Assembly (NCBI RefSeq): GCF_051014685.1 | Contig: NW_027479441.1 | Coordinates: 1-64,000, forward strand | Length of the DNA: 64,000 nucleotides | Reading direction: 5' to 3' | From: Ptiloglossa arizonensis | Taxonomy: Eukaryota; Arthropoda; Insecta; Hymenoptera; Colletidae | Part shown: piece after piece, positions 48,594-61,541 of the stretch | How positions within the stretch are numbered: position 1 is the stretch's first letter | Layout: every line of letters starts with the position of its first letter | Translations under genes and position numbers: made by a program | Notes under the pieces: generated by a model | What the model was told of the DNA's origin: nothing | The model's input: only the letters and a program-made list of their open reading frames with translations | The model's database searches: none

Positions 48594-51500
48594 GTTCGCG
48601 AGATATGGGAGTTTGAAGTTAAGGAATGGTTGAGAAACCATCAAAATTTTCGCAAGTGTGATACTCGAAACCAATAACTGGATTGGCCTAGGGGAAAAGT
48701 ACACACACCATTGTAATCGGGCGAGCTTCTACTTCCAGATGCAACAGGAATATCTCGAGTTCGTCAATCCGTTCACGAGATATGGGAGTTTGACGTTAAG
48801 GAATGGTTGAGAAACCATCAAAATTTTCGCAAGTCTGATACTCAAAACCAATAACTACTATGCCCTAGGGCAAAAATACATATACCGTTGTAATCGGGCG
48901 AGTTTCTGCTTTCAGATGCAACAGGAATTTCTCGAGTTCGTCAAACCGTTCGCGAGATATGGTAGTTTGAAGTTAAGGAATGGTTGAAAAACAATCAAAA
49001 TTTTCGCAAGTCTGGTACTCGAAACCAATAACTCGAATGGCCTAGGGGAAAAGTACACACACCGTTGTAATCGGGCGAGATTCTACTTTCAGATGCAACT
49101 GGAGTATCTCGAGTTCGTCCATCCGTTCGCGAGATATGGGAGTTTGAAGTTAAGGAATGGTTGAGAAACCATCAAAATTTTCGCAAGTCTGATACTCGAA
49201 ACCCATAACTAATATTGCCTACGGCAAAAATACATATACCGTTGTGAACGGGCGAGTTTCTGCTTTCAGATGCAACAGGAATTTCTGGAGTTCGTCAATC
49301 CGTTCGCGAGATATGGTAGTTTGAAGTTAAGGAATGGTTGAGAAACGATCAAAATTTTCGCAAGTCTGATACTCGAAACCAATAACCGAAATGGCCTAGG
49401 GGAAAAATACACAGAACGTTGTAATCGGGCGAGTATCTGCTTTCAGATGCAACAGAAATTTCTCGAGTTCGTCAATCCGTTCGCGAGATATGGGAGTTTA
49501 AAGTTAAGGAATGGTTGAGAAACCATCAAAATTTTCGCAAGTCTGATACTCGAAACTAATGACTAATATTGCCTACGGCAAAAATACACATAACGTTGTA
49601 ATAGGGCGAGTTTCTGTTTCAGATGCAACAGGAATTTCTCGAGTTCGTCAATCCGTTCGCGAGATATGGGAGTTTGAAGTTAAGGAGTGGTTGAGAAACC
49701 ATCAAAATATTCGCAAGTGTGATACTCGAAACCAATAACTGGATTGGCCTAGGGGAAAAGTACACACACCATTGTAATCGGGCGAGCTTCTACTTTCAGA
49801 TGCAACAAGAATTTCTCGAGTTCCTCAATACGTTCGCGAGATATGGGAGTTTAAAGTACAGGAACAGTTGAGAAACCATCAAAATTTTCGCAAGTCTGAT
49901 ACTCGAAACCAATTACCGGAATGGACTAGGGCAAAAATACAATTACCATTGTAATCGGGCGAGTTTCTGCTTTCAAATGCAACAGGAATTTCTCGAGTTC
50001 GTCAATCCGTTCGCGAGATATGGTATTTTGAAGTTAAGGATTGGTTGAGAAACCATCCAAATTTTCGCAATTCTGATACTCGAAACCAATAACTGGAATG
50101 GTGTAGGGGATAAGTACACACACCATTGTAATCGGGCGAGTTTCTACTTTCAGATGCAACAGGAATTTCACGTGTTCGTCAATCCGTTCGCGAGATATGG
50201 GAGTTTGAAGTTAAGGAATGGTTGAGAAACCATCAAAATCTTCGCAATTCTCATATTCGAAACCAATAACTGGAATGGCCTAGGGGAAAAGTACACACAC
50301 CATTGTAATCGGGCGAGGTTCTACTTTCAGATGCAACAGGAATGTCTCGTGTTCGTCAATCCGTTCGCGAGATATGGGAGTTTGAAGTTAAGGAATGGTT
50401 GAGAAACCATCAAAATTTTCGCAAGTCTGATACCCGAAACCAATAACTACAATGGCCTAGGGGAAAAATACACAGAACGTTGTAATCGGGCGAGTATCTG
50501 CTTTCAGATACAACAGGAATATCTCGAGTTCGTCAATCCGTTCGCGAGATATGGGAGTTTGAAGATAAGGAATGGCTGAGAAACCATCAAAATTTTCGCA
50601 AGTCTGATACTCGAAACCAATAACTGGAATGGCCTAGGGGAAAAGTATACACACCATTCTAATTCGGCGAGTTTCTACTTTCAGATGCAACAGGAATTTC
50701 TCGAGTTCGTCAATCCGTTCGCGAGATATGGTAGTTTGAAGTTAAGGAATGGTTGAGAAACCATCAAAATTTTCGCAAGTCTGATACTCGAAACCAATAA
50801 CTGGAATGCCCTAGGGGAAAAGTACACACACCATTGTAATCGGGTGGGTTTCTACTTTCAGATGCAACAGGAATATCTCGAGTTCGTTCATCCGTTCGCG
50901 AGATATGGGAGTTTGAAGTTAAGGAATGTTTGAGAAACCATCAAAATTTTCGCAAGTCTGATACTCGAAACTAATGACTAATATTGCCTATGGCAAAAAT
51001 ACACATACCGTTGTAATCGGGCGAGTTTCTGCTTTAAGATGCAACAGGAATTTCTCGAGTTCGTCAAACCGTTCGCGAGATATGGTAGTCTGAAGTTACG
51101 GAATGGTTGAAAAACAATCAAAATTTTCGCATGTCTGATACTCGAAACCAATAACTCGAATGGCCTAGGGGAAAAGTACACACACCATTGTAATCGGGCG
51201 AGTTTCTACTTTCAGATGCAACAGGAATATCTCGAGTTCGTCCATCCGTTCGCGAGATATGGGAGTTTGAAGTTAAGGAATGGTTGAGAGACCATCAAAA
51301 TTTTCGCAAGTCTGATACTCCAAACCAATAACTGGATTGGCCTAGGGGAAAAGTACACGCACCATTGTAATCGGGCGAGCTTCTACTTCCAGATGCAACA
51401 GGAATATCTCGAGTTCGTCAATCCGTTCACGAGATATGGGAGTTTGACGTTAAGGAATGGTTGAGAAACCATCAAAATTTTCGCAAGTCTGATACTCAAA

Positions 51501-51708
51501 ACCAATAACTACTATGCCATAGGGCAAAAATACATATACCGTTGTGAACGGGCGAGTTTCTGCTTTCAGATGCAACAGGAATTTCTGGAGTTCGTCAATC
51601 CGTTCGCGAGATATGGTAGTTTGAAGTTAAGGAATGGTTGAGAAACGATCAAAACTTTCGCAAGTCTGATACTCGAAACCAATAACCGGAATGGCCTAGG
51701 GGAGAAGT
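48594..51708. repeat. 3.1-kb segmental duplication, copy 2
   Basis: Copy of 45,232-48,346. It diverges at its right edge, where GGAGAAGTAAACGCACC replaces the GGAGAAGTACACACACC of copy 1. The 247 bp between the copies (48,347-48,593) are ordinary satellite, so the structure is a tandem duplication of a 3,362-bp unit with the last part of the second unit replaced. A shorter, more diverged third relative covers about 51,860-53,650. Confidence 0.92.
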
Positions 51709-53794
51709 AAACGCACCATTCTAATCGGCCGTGTTTCTACTTTCAGATGAAACTGGAATTTCTAGAGTTCGTCAATCCGTTCGCGAGATATGGGTGTTAG
51801 AAGTTAAGGAATGGTTGAGAAACCATCAAAATTTTCGCAAGTCTGATACTCGAAACCAATAACTACAATGGCCTAGGGGAAAAATACACAGAACGTTGTA
51901 ATCGGGCGAGTATCTGCTTTCAGATGCAACAGAAATTTCTCGAGTTCGTCAATCCGTTCGCGAGATATGGGAGTTTAAAGTTAAGGAATGGTTGAGAAAC
52001 CATCAAAATTTTCGCAAGTCTGATACTCGAAACTAATGACTAATATTTCCTACGGCAAAAATACACATACCGTTGTAATAGGGCGAGTTTCTGTTTCAGA
52101 TGCAACAGGAATTTCTCGAGTTCGTCAATCCGTTCGCGAGATATGGGAGTTTGAAGTTAAGGAGTGGTTGAGAAACCATCAAAACATTCGCAAGTGTGAT
52201 ACTCGAAACCAATAACTGGATTGGCCTAGGGGAAAAGTACACACAACATTGTAATCGGGCGAGCTTCTACTTTCAGATGCAACAAGAATTTCTCGAGTTC
52301 CTCAATACGTTCGCGAGATATGGGAGTTTAAAGTACAGGAACGGTTGAGAAACCTTCAAAATTTTCGCAAGTCTGATACTCGAAACCAATAACCGGAATG
52401 GACTAGGGCAAAAATACAAATACCATTGTAATCGGTGCGAGTTTCTGCTTTCAAATGCAACAGGAATTTCTCGAGTTCGTCAATCCGTTCGCGAGATATG
52501 GTATTTTGAAGTTAAGGATTGGTTGAGAAACCATCCAAATTTTCGCAATTCTGATACTCGAAACCAATAACTGGAATGGTGTAGGGGATAAGTACACACA
52601 CCATTGTAATCGGGCGAGTTTCTACTTTCAGATGCAACAGGAATTTCACGTGTTCGTCAATCCGTTCGCGAGATATGGGAGTTTGAAGTTAAGGAATGGT
52701 TGAGAAACCATCAAAATCTTCGCAATTCTCATATTCGAAACCAATAACTGGAATGGCCTAGGGGAAAAATACACAGAACGTTGTAATCGGGCGAGTATCT
52801 GCTTTCAGATACAACAGGAATATCTCGAGTTCGTCAATCCGTTCGCGAGATATGGGAGTTTGAAGTTAAGGAATGGCTGAGAAACCATCAAAATTTTCGC
52901 AAGTCTGATGCTCGAAACCAATAACTGGAATGGCCTAGGGGAAAAGTATACACACCATTCTAATTCGGCGAGTTTCTACTTTCAGATGCAACAGGAATTT
53001 CTCGAGTTCGTCAATCCGTTCGCGAGATATGGTAGTTTGAAGTTAAGGAATGGTTGAGAAACCATCAAAATTTTCGCAAGTCTGATACTCGAAACCAATA
53101 ACTGGAATGGCCTAGGGGAAAAGTACACACACCATTGTAATCGGGTGGGTTTCTACTTTCAGATGCAACAGGAATATCTCGAGTTCGTTCATCCGTTCGC
53201 GAGATATGGGAGTTTGAAGTTAAGGAATGTTTGAGAAACCATCAAAATTTTCGCAAGTCTGATACTCGAAACTAATTACTAATATTGCCTACGGCAAAAA
53301 TACACATACCGTTGTAATCGGGCGAGTTTCTGCTTTAAGATGCAAGAGGAATTTCTCGAGTTCGTCAAACCGTTCGCGAGATATGGTAGTCTGAAGTTAC
53401 GGAATGGTTGAAAAACAATCAAAATTTTCTCATGTCTGATACTCGAAACCAATAACTCGAATGGCCTAGGGGAAAAGTACACACACCATTGTAATCGGGC
53501 GAGTTTCTACTTTCAGATGCAACAGGAATATCTCGAGTTCGTCCATCCGTTCGCGAGATATGGGAGTTTGAAGTTAAGGAATGGTTGAGAAACCATCAAA
53601 ATTTTCGCAAGTCTGATACTCGAAACCAATAACTAATATTGCCTACGGCAAAAATACATATACCGTTGTAAACGGGCGAGTTTCTGCTTTCAGATGCAAC
53701 AGGAATTTCTCGATTTCGTCAATCCGTTCGCGAGATATGGTAGTTTGAAGTTAAGGAATGGTTGAGAAACCATCAAAATTTTCGCAAGTCTGAT

Positions 53795-53971
53795 ACTCGA
53801 AACCAATAACCGGAATGGCCTAGCGGAAAAGTAAACGCACCATTCTAATCGGCCGTGTTTCTACTTTCAGATGAAACTGGAATTTCTAGAGTTCGTCAAT
53901 CCGTTCGCGAGATATGGGTGTTAGAAGTTAAGGAATGGTTGAGAAACCATCAAAATTTTCGCAAGTCTGAT
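53795..53971. repeat. Monomer subtype with GGCCGTG, GATGAAACTGG and TCTAGAG
   Basis: A tight linked set: AACCGGAATGG, AAGTAAACGCACC, CATTCTAATCGGCCGTG, CAGATGAAACTGG and TTTCTAGAGTTCG, then GTGTTAGAAGTT. The XhoI CTCGAG becomes TCTAGA (XbaI), and CGGG becomes CGGC. Copies carry the AAGTAAACGC marker at 40,381, 43,389, 51,705, 53,829, 55,421, 56,304 and 58,073, and AAGTAGACGC at 60,373. The spacings are whole monomer numbers less one to three bases. It is absent before 40 kb. Confidence 0.9.
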
Positions 53972-56454
53972 TCCCGAAACCAATAACTGCAATGGCCTAG
54001 GGGAAAAGTACACACACCATTGTAATCGGGTGGGTTTCTACTTTCAGATGCAACAGGTATATCTCGAGTTCGTTCATCCGTTCGCGAGATATGGGAGTTT
54101 GAAGTGAAGGAATGGTTGAGAAACCATCAAAATCTTCGCAAGTCTGATACTCAAAACAAATAGCTACTATGGACTAGGTGAAAAATACACAGAACGTTGT
54201 AATCGGGAGAGTATCTGCTTTCAGATGCAACAGGAATTTCTCGAGTTCGTCAATCCGTTCGCGAGTTATGGGAGTTTAAATTTAAGGAATGGTTCAGAAA
54301 CCATCAAAATTTTCGCAAGTCTGATACTCGAAACTAATGACTAATATTGCCTACGGCAAAAATACACATACCGTTGTAATGGGGCGAGTTTCTGTTTCAG
54401 ATGCAACAGGAATTTCTCGAGTTCGTCAATCCGTTCGCGAGATATGGGAGTTTGAAGTTAAGGAGTGGTTGAGAAACCATCAAAATATTCGCAAGTGTGA
54501 TACTCTAAACCAATAACTGGATTGGCCTAGGGGAAAAGTACACACACCATTGTAATCGGGCGAGCTTCTACTTTCAGATGCAACCAGAATTTCTCGAGTT
54601 CCTCAATACGTTCGCGAGATATGGGAGTTTAAAGTAAAGGAATGGTTGAGAAACCATCAAAATTTTCGCAAGTGTGATACTCGAAACCAATAACTGGATT
54701 GGCCTAGGGGAAAAGTACACGCACCATTGTAATCGGGCGAGCTTCTACTTCCAGATGCAACAGGAATATCTCGAGTTCGTCAATCCGTTCACGAGATATG
54801 GGAGTTTGACGTTAAGGAATGGTTGAGAAACCATCAAAATTTTCGCAAGTCTGATACTCAAAACCAATAACTACTATGCCCTAGGGCAAAAATACATATA
54901 CCGTTGTAATCGGGCGAGTTTCTGCTTTCAGATGCAACAGGAATTTCTCGAGTTCGTCAAACCGTTCGCGAGATATGGTAGTTTGAAGTTAAGGAATGGT
55001 TGAAAAACAATCAAAATTTTCGCAAGTCTGATACTCGAAACCAATAACTCGAATGGCCTAGGGAAAAAGTACACACACCATTGTAATCGGGCGAGTTTCT
55101 ACTTTCAGATGCAACAGGAGTATCTCGAGTTCGTCCATCCGTTCGCGAGATATTGGAGTTTGAAGTTAAGGAATGGTTGAGAAACCATCAAAATTTTCGC
55201 AAGTCTGATACTCGAAACCAATAACTAATATTGCCTACGGCAAAAATACATATACCGTTGTGAACGGGCGAGTTTCTGCTTTCAGATGCAACAGGAATTT
55301 CTCGAGTTCGTCAATCCGTTCGCGAGATATGGTAGTTTGAAGTTAAGGTATGGTTGAGAAACGATCAAAATTTTCGCAAGTCTGATACTCGAAACCAATA
55401 ACCGGAATGGCCTAGGGGAAAAGTAAACGCACCATTCTAATCGGCCGTGTTTCTACTTTCAGATGAAACTGGAATTTCTAGAGTTCGTCAATCCGTTCGC
55501 GAGATATGGGTGTTAGAAGTTAAGGAATGGTTGAGAAACCATCAAAATTTTCGCAAGTCTGATACTCGAAACCAATAACTACAATGGCCTAGGGGAAAAA
55601 TACACAGAACGTTGTAAGCGGGCGAGTATCTGCTTTCAGATGCAACAGAAATTTCTCGAGTTCGTCAATCCGTTCGCGAGATATGGGAGTTTAAAGTTAA
55701 GGGATGGTTGAGAAACCATCAAAATTTTCGCAAGTCTGATACTCGAAACTAATGACTAATATTGCCTACGGCAAAAATACACATACCGTTGTAATAGGGC
55801 GAGTTTCTGTTTCAGATGCAACAGGAATTTCTCGAGTTCGTCAATCCGTTCGCGAGATATGGGAGTTTGACGTTAAGGAGTGGTTGAGAAACCATCAAAA
55901 TATTCGCAAGTGTGATACTCGAAACCAATAACTGGATTGGCCTAGGGGAAAAGTACACACACCATTGTAATCGGGCGAGCTTCTACTTTCAGATGCAACA
56001 AGAATTTCTCGAGTTCCTCAATACGTTCGCGAGATATGGGAGTTTAAAGTACAGGAATGGTGAGAAACCATCAAAATTTTCGCAAGTCTGATTCTCGAAA
56101 CCAATAACTGGAATGGCCTAGGGGAAAAGTACAAACACCATTGTAATCGGGCGGGTTTCTACTTTCAGATGCAACAGGAATATCTCGAGTTCGTCAATCC
56201 GTTCGCGAGATATGGGAATTTGAAGTTAAGGAGTGGCTGAGAAACCATCAAAATTTTCGCAAGTCTGATACTCGAAACCAATAACCGGAATGGCCTAGGG
56301 GAAAAGTAAACGCACCATTCTAATCGGCCGTGTTTCTACTTTCAGATGAAACTGGAATTTCTAGAGTTCGTAAATCCGTTCGCGAGATATGGGTGTTAGA
56401 AGTTAAGGAATGGTTGAGAAACCATCAAAATTTTCGCAAGTCTGATTCCCGAAA

Positions 56455-57295
56455 CCAATAACTGGATTGGCCTAGGGGAAAAGTACACACACCGTTGTAA
56501 TCGGGCGAGCTTCTACTTTCAGATGCAACAAGTATTTCTCGAGTTCCTCAATACGTTCGCGAGATATGGGAGTTTAAAGTAAAGGAATGGTTGAGAAACC
56601 ATCAAAATTTTCGCAAGTCTGATACTCGAAACTAATGACTAATATTGCCCACGGCAAAAATACACATACCGTTGTAATAGGGCGAGTTTCTGTTTCAGAT
56701 GCAACAGGAATTTCTCGAGTTCGTCAATCCGTTCGCGAGATATGGGAGTTTGAAGTTAAGGAGTGGTTGAGAAACCATCAAAATATTCGCAAGTGTGATA
56801 CTCTAAACCAATAACTGGATTGGCCTAGGGGAAAAGTACACACACCATTGTAATCGGGCGAGCTTCTACTTTCAGATGCAACAAGAATTTCTCGAGTTCC
56901 TCAATACGTTCGCGAGATATGGGAGTTTAAAGTAAAGGAATGGTTGAGAAACCATCAAAATTTGCGCAAGTCTGATTCTCGAACCCAATAACTGGAATGG
57001 CCTAGGGGAAAAGTACACGCACCATTGTAATCGGGCGGGTTTCTACTTCCAGATGCAACAGGAATATCTCGAGTTCGTCAATCCGTTCGCGAGATATGGG
57101 AGTTTGAAGTTAAGGAATGGCTGAGAAACCATCAAAATTTTCGCAAGTCTGATACTCGAAACCAATAACTGGAATGGCCTAGGGGAAAAGTATACACACC
57201 ATTCTAATTCGGCGAGTTTCTACTTTCAGATGCAACAGGAATTTCTCGAGTTCGTCAATCCGTTCGCGAGATATGGGAGTTTGAAGTTAAGGAAT
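56455..57295. repeat. 24-monomer-offset duplication, copy 1
   Basis: Matches 60,701-61,541 at 4,246 bp, equal to 22 x 177 plus 2 x 176. It shares CTTCTACTTTCAGATGCAAC followed by A, TACTCTAAACC, AATTTGCGCAAG and AGTATACACACCATTC. Small differences include GCCCACGG for GCCTACGG and AATATTCGC for AATGTTCGC. Confidence 0.8.
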
Positions 57296-60200
57296 GGTTG
57301 AGAAACCATCAAAATTTTCGCAAGTGTGATACTCGAAACCAATAACTGGATTGGCCTAGGGGAAAAGTACACGCACCATTGTAATCGGGCGGGTTTCTAC
57401 TTCCAGATGCAACAGGAATATCTCGAGTTCTTCAATCCGTTCACGAGATATGGGAGTTTGACGTTAAGGAATGGTTGAGAAACCATCAAAATTTTCGCAA
57501 GTCTGATACTCAAAACCAATAACTACTATGCCCTAGGGCAAAAATACATATACCGTTGTAATCGGGCGAGTTTCTGCTTTCAGATGCAACAGGAATTTCT
57601 CGAGTTCGTCAAACCGTTCGCGAGATATGGTAGTTTGAAGTTAAGGAATGGTTGAAAAACAATAAAAATTTTCGCAAGTCTGATACTCGAAACCAATAAC
57701 TCGAATGGCCTAGGGGAAAAGTACACACACCATTGTAATCGGGCGAGTTTCTACTTTCAGATGCAACAGGAGTATCTCGAGTTCGTCCATCCGTTCGCGA
57801 GATATGGGAGTTTGAAGTTAAGGAATGGTTGAGAAACCATCAAAATTTTCGCAAGTCTGATACTCGAAACCAATAACTAATATTGCCTACGGCAAAAATA
57901 CATATACCGTTGTGAACGGGCGAGTTTCTGCTTTCAGATGCAACAGGAATTTCTCGAGTTCGTCAATCCGTTCGCGAGATATGGTAGTTTGAAGTTAAGG
58001 AATGGTTGAGAAACGATCAAAATTTTCGCAAGTCTGATACTCGAAACCAATAACCGGAATGGCCTAGGGGAAAAGTAAACGCACCATTCTAATCGGCCGT
58101 GTTTCTACTTTCAGATGAAACTGGAATTTCTAGAGTTCGTCAATCCGTTCGCGAGATATGGGTGTTAGAAGTTAAGGAATGGTTGAGAAACCATCAAAAT
58201 TTTCGCAAGTCTGATACTCGAAACCAATAACTACAATGGCCTAGGGGAAAAATACACAGAACGTTGTAAGCGGGCGAGTATCTGCTTTCAGATGCAACAG
58301 AAATTTCTCGAGTTCGTCAATCCGTTCGCGAGATATGGGAGTTTGACGTTAAGGAGTGGTTGAGAAACCATCAAAATATTCGCAAGTGTGATACTCGAAA
58401 CCAATAACTGGATTGGCCTAGGGGAAAAGTACACACACCATTGTAATCGGGCGAGCTTCTACTTTCAGATGCAACAAGAATTTCTCGAGTTCCTCAATAC
58501 GTTCGCGAGATATGGGAGTTTAAAGTACAGGAATGGTTGAGAAACCATCAAAATTTTCGCAATTCTGATTCTCGAAACCAATAACTGGAATGGCCTAGGG
58601 GAAAAGTACAAACACCACTGTAATCGGACGGGTTTCTACTTTCAGATGCAACAGGAATATCTCCAGTTCGTCAATCCGTTCGCGAGATATGGGAATTTGA
58701 AGTTAAGGAATGGCTGAGAAACCATCAAAATTTTCGCAAGTCTGATACTCGAAACCAATAACTGGAATGGCCTAGGGGAAAAGTATACACACCATTCTAA
58801 TTCGGCGACTTTCTACTTTCAGATGCAACAGGAATTTCTCGAGTTCTTCAATCCGTTCGCGAGATATGGGAGTTTGAAGTTAAGGAATGGATGAGAAACC
58901 ATCAAAATTTTCGCAAGTCTGATACTCGAAACCAATAACTACTATTGCCTAGGGCAAAAATACACATACCGTAGTAATCGGGCGACTTTCTGCTTTCAGA
59001 TGCAACAGGAATTTCTCGAGTTCGCCAATCCGTTCGCGAGATATGAGAGTTTGAAGTTAAGGAATGGTTGAGGAACCATCAAAATTTTCGCAAGTCTGAT
59101 ACTCGAAACCAATAACTACTATTGCCTAGGGCAAAAATACATATACCGTTGTAATCGGGCGACTTTCTGCTTTCAGATGCAACAGGAATTTCTCGAGTTC
59201 GTCAATCCGTTCGCGAGATATGGGAGTTTGAAGTTAAGGAATGGTTGAGAAACCATCAAAATTTTCGCAAGTGTGATACTCGAAACCAATAACTGGATTG
59301 GCCTAGGGGAAAAGTACACGCACCATTGTAATCGGGCGCGCTTCTACTTCCAGAAGCAACAGGAATTTCTCGAGTTCGTCAATCCGTTCGCGAGATATGG
59401 GAGTTTGAAGTTAAGGAATGTTTGAGAATCATCAAAATTTTTGCAAGTCTGATACTCGAAACCAATAACTAATATTGCCTACGGCAAAAATGCATATACC
59501 GTTGTAATCGGGCGAGTTTCTGCTTTAAGATGCAACAGGAACTTCTCGAGTTCGTCAAACCGTTCGCGAGATATGGTAGTTTGAAGTTAAGGAATGGTTG
59601 AGAAACGATCAAAATTTTCGCAAGTCTGATACTCGAAACCTATAACTCGAATGGCCTAGGGGAAAAGTACACACACCATTGTAATCGGGCGAGTTTCTAC
59701 TTTCAGATGCAACAGGAATATCTCGAGTTCGTCCATCCGTTCGCGAGATATGGGAGTTTGAAGTTAAGGAATGGTTGAGAAACCATCAAAATTTTCGCAA
59801 GTCTGATACTCGAAACCAATAACTGGAATGGCCTAGGGGAAAAGTACACACACCATTGTAATCGGGTGGGTTTCTACTTTCAGATGCAACAGGAATATCT
59901 CGAGTTCGTGCATCCGTTCGCGAGATATGGGAGTTTGAAGTTAAGGACTGTTTGAGAAACCATCAAAATTTTCGCAAGTCTGATACTCGAAACTAATGAC
60001 TAATATTGCCTACGGCAAAAATACACATACCGTTGTAATCGGGCGAGTTTCTGCTTTAAGATGCAACAGGAATTTCTCGAGTTCGTCAAACCGTTCGCGA
60101 GATATGGTAGTTTGAAGTTAAGGAATGGTTGAAAAACAATCAAAATTTTCGCAAGTCTGATACTCGAAACCAATAACTAATATTGCCTACGGCAAAAATA

Positions 60201-60700
60201 CATATACCGTTGTAAACGGGCGAGTTTCTGCTTTCAGATGCAACAGGAATTTCTCGATTTCGTCAATCCGTTCGCGAGATATGGTAGTTTGAAGTTAAGG
60301 AATGGTTGAGAAACCATCAAAATTTTCGCAAGTCTGATACTCGAAACCAATAACCGGAATGGCCTAGGGGAAAAGTAGACGCACCATTCTAATCGGCCGT
60401 GTTTCTACTTTCAGATGAAACTGGAATTTCTAGAGTTCGTAAATCCGTTCGCGAGATATGGGTGTTAGAAGTTAAGGAATGGTTGAGAAACCATCAAAAT
60501 TTTCGCAAATCTGATTCCCGAAACCAATAACTGGAATGGCCTAGGGGAAAAGTACACACACCATTGTAATCGGGTGGGTTTCTACTTTCAGATGCAACAG
60601 GAATATCTCGAGTTCGTTCATCCGTTCGCGAGATATGGGAGTTTGAAGTTAAGGAATAGTTGAGAAACCATCAAAATTTTCGCACGTCTGATACTCGAAA

Positions 60701-61541
60701 CCAATAACTGGATTGGCCTAGGGGAAAAGTACACACACCGCTGTAATCGGGCGAGCTTCTACTTTCAGATGCAACAAGAATTTCTCGAGTTCCTCAATAC
60801 GTTCGCGAGATATGGGAGTTTAAAGTAAAGGAATGGTTGAGAAACCATCAAAATTTTCGCAAGTCTGATACTCGAAACTAATGACTAATATTGCCTACGG
60901 CAAAAATACACATACCGTTGTAATAGGGCGGGTTTCTGTTTCAGATGCAACAGGAATTTCTCGAGTTCGTCAATCCGTTCGCGAGATATGGGAGTTTGAA
61001 GTTAAGGAGTGGTTGAGAAACCATCAAAATGTTCGCAAGTGTGATACTCTAAACCAATAACTGGATTGGCCTAGGGGAAAAGTACACACACCATTGTAAT
61101 CGGGCGAGCTTCTACTTTCAGATGCAACAAGAATTTCTCGAGTTCCTCAATACGTTCGCGAGATATGGGAGTTTAAAGTAAAGGAATGGTTGAGAAACCA
61201 TCAAAATTTGCGCAAGTCTGATTCTCGAAACCAATAACTGGAATGGCCTAGGGGAAAAGTACACGCACCATTGTAATCGGGCGGGTTTCTACTTCCAGAT
61301 GCAACAGGAATATCTCGAGTTCGTCAATCCGTTCGCGAGATATGGGAGTTTGAAGTTAAGGAATGGCTGAGAAACCATCAAAATTTTCGCAAGTCTGATA
61401 CTCGAAACCAATAACTGGAATGGCCTAGGGGAAAAGTATACACACCATTCTAATTCGGCGAGTTTCTACTTTCAGATGCAACAGGAATTTCTCGAGTTCG
61501 TCAATCCGTTCGCGAGATATGGGAGTTTGAAGTTAAGGAAT
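60701..61541. repeat. 24-monomer-offset duplication, copy 2
   Basis: Second copy of 56,455-57,295. After it, this copy continues with GGAATGGCTGAG whereas the first continues with GGAATGGTTGAG and a GTGTG monomer. Confidence 0.8.
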
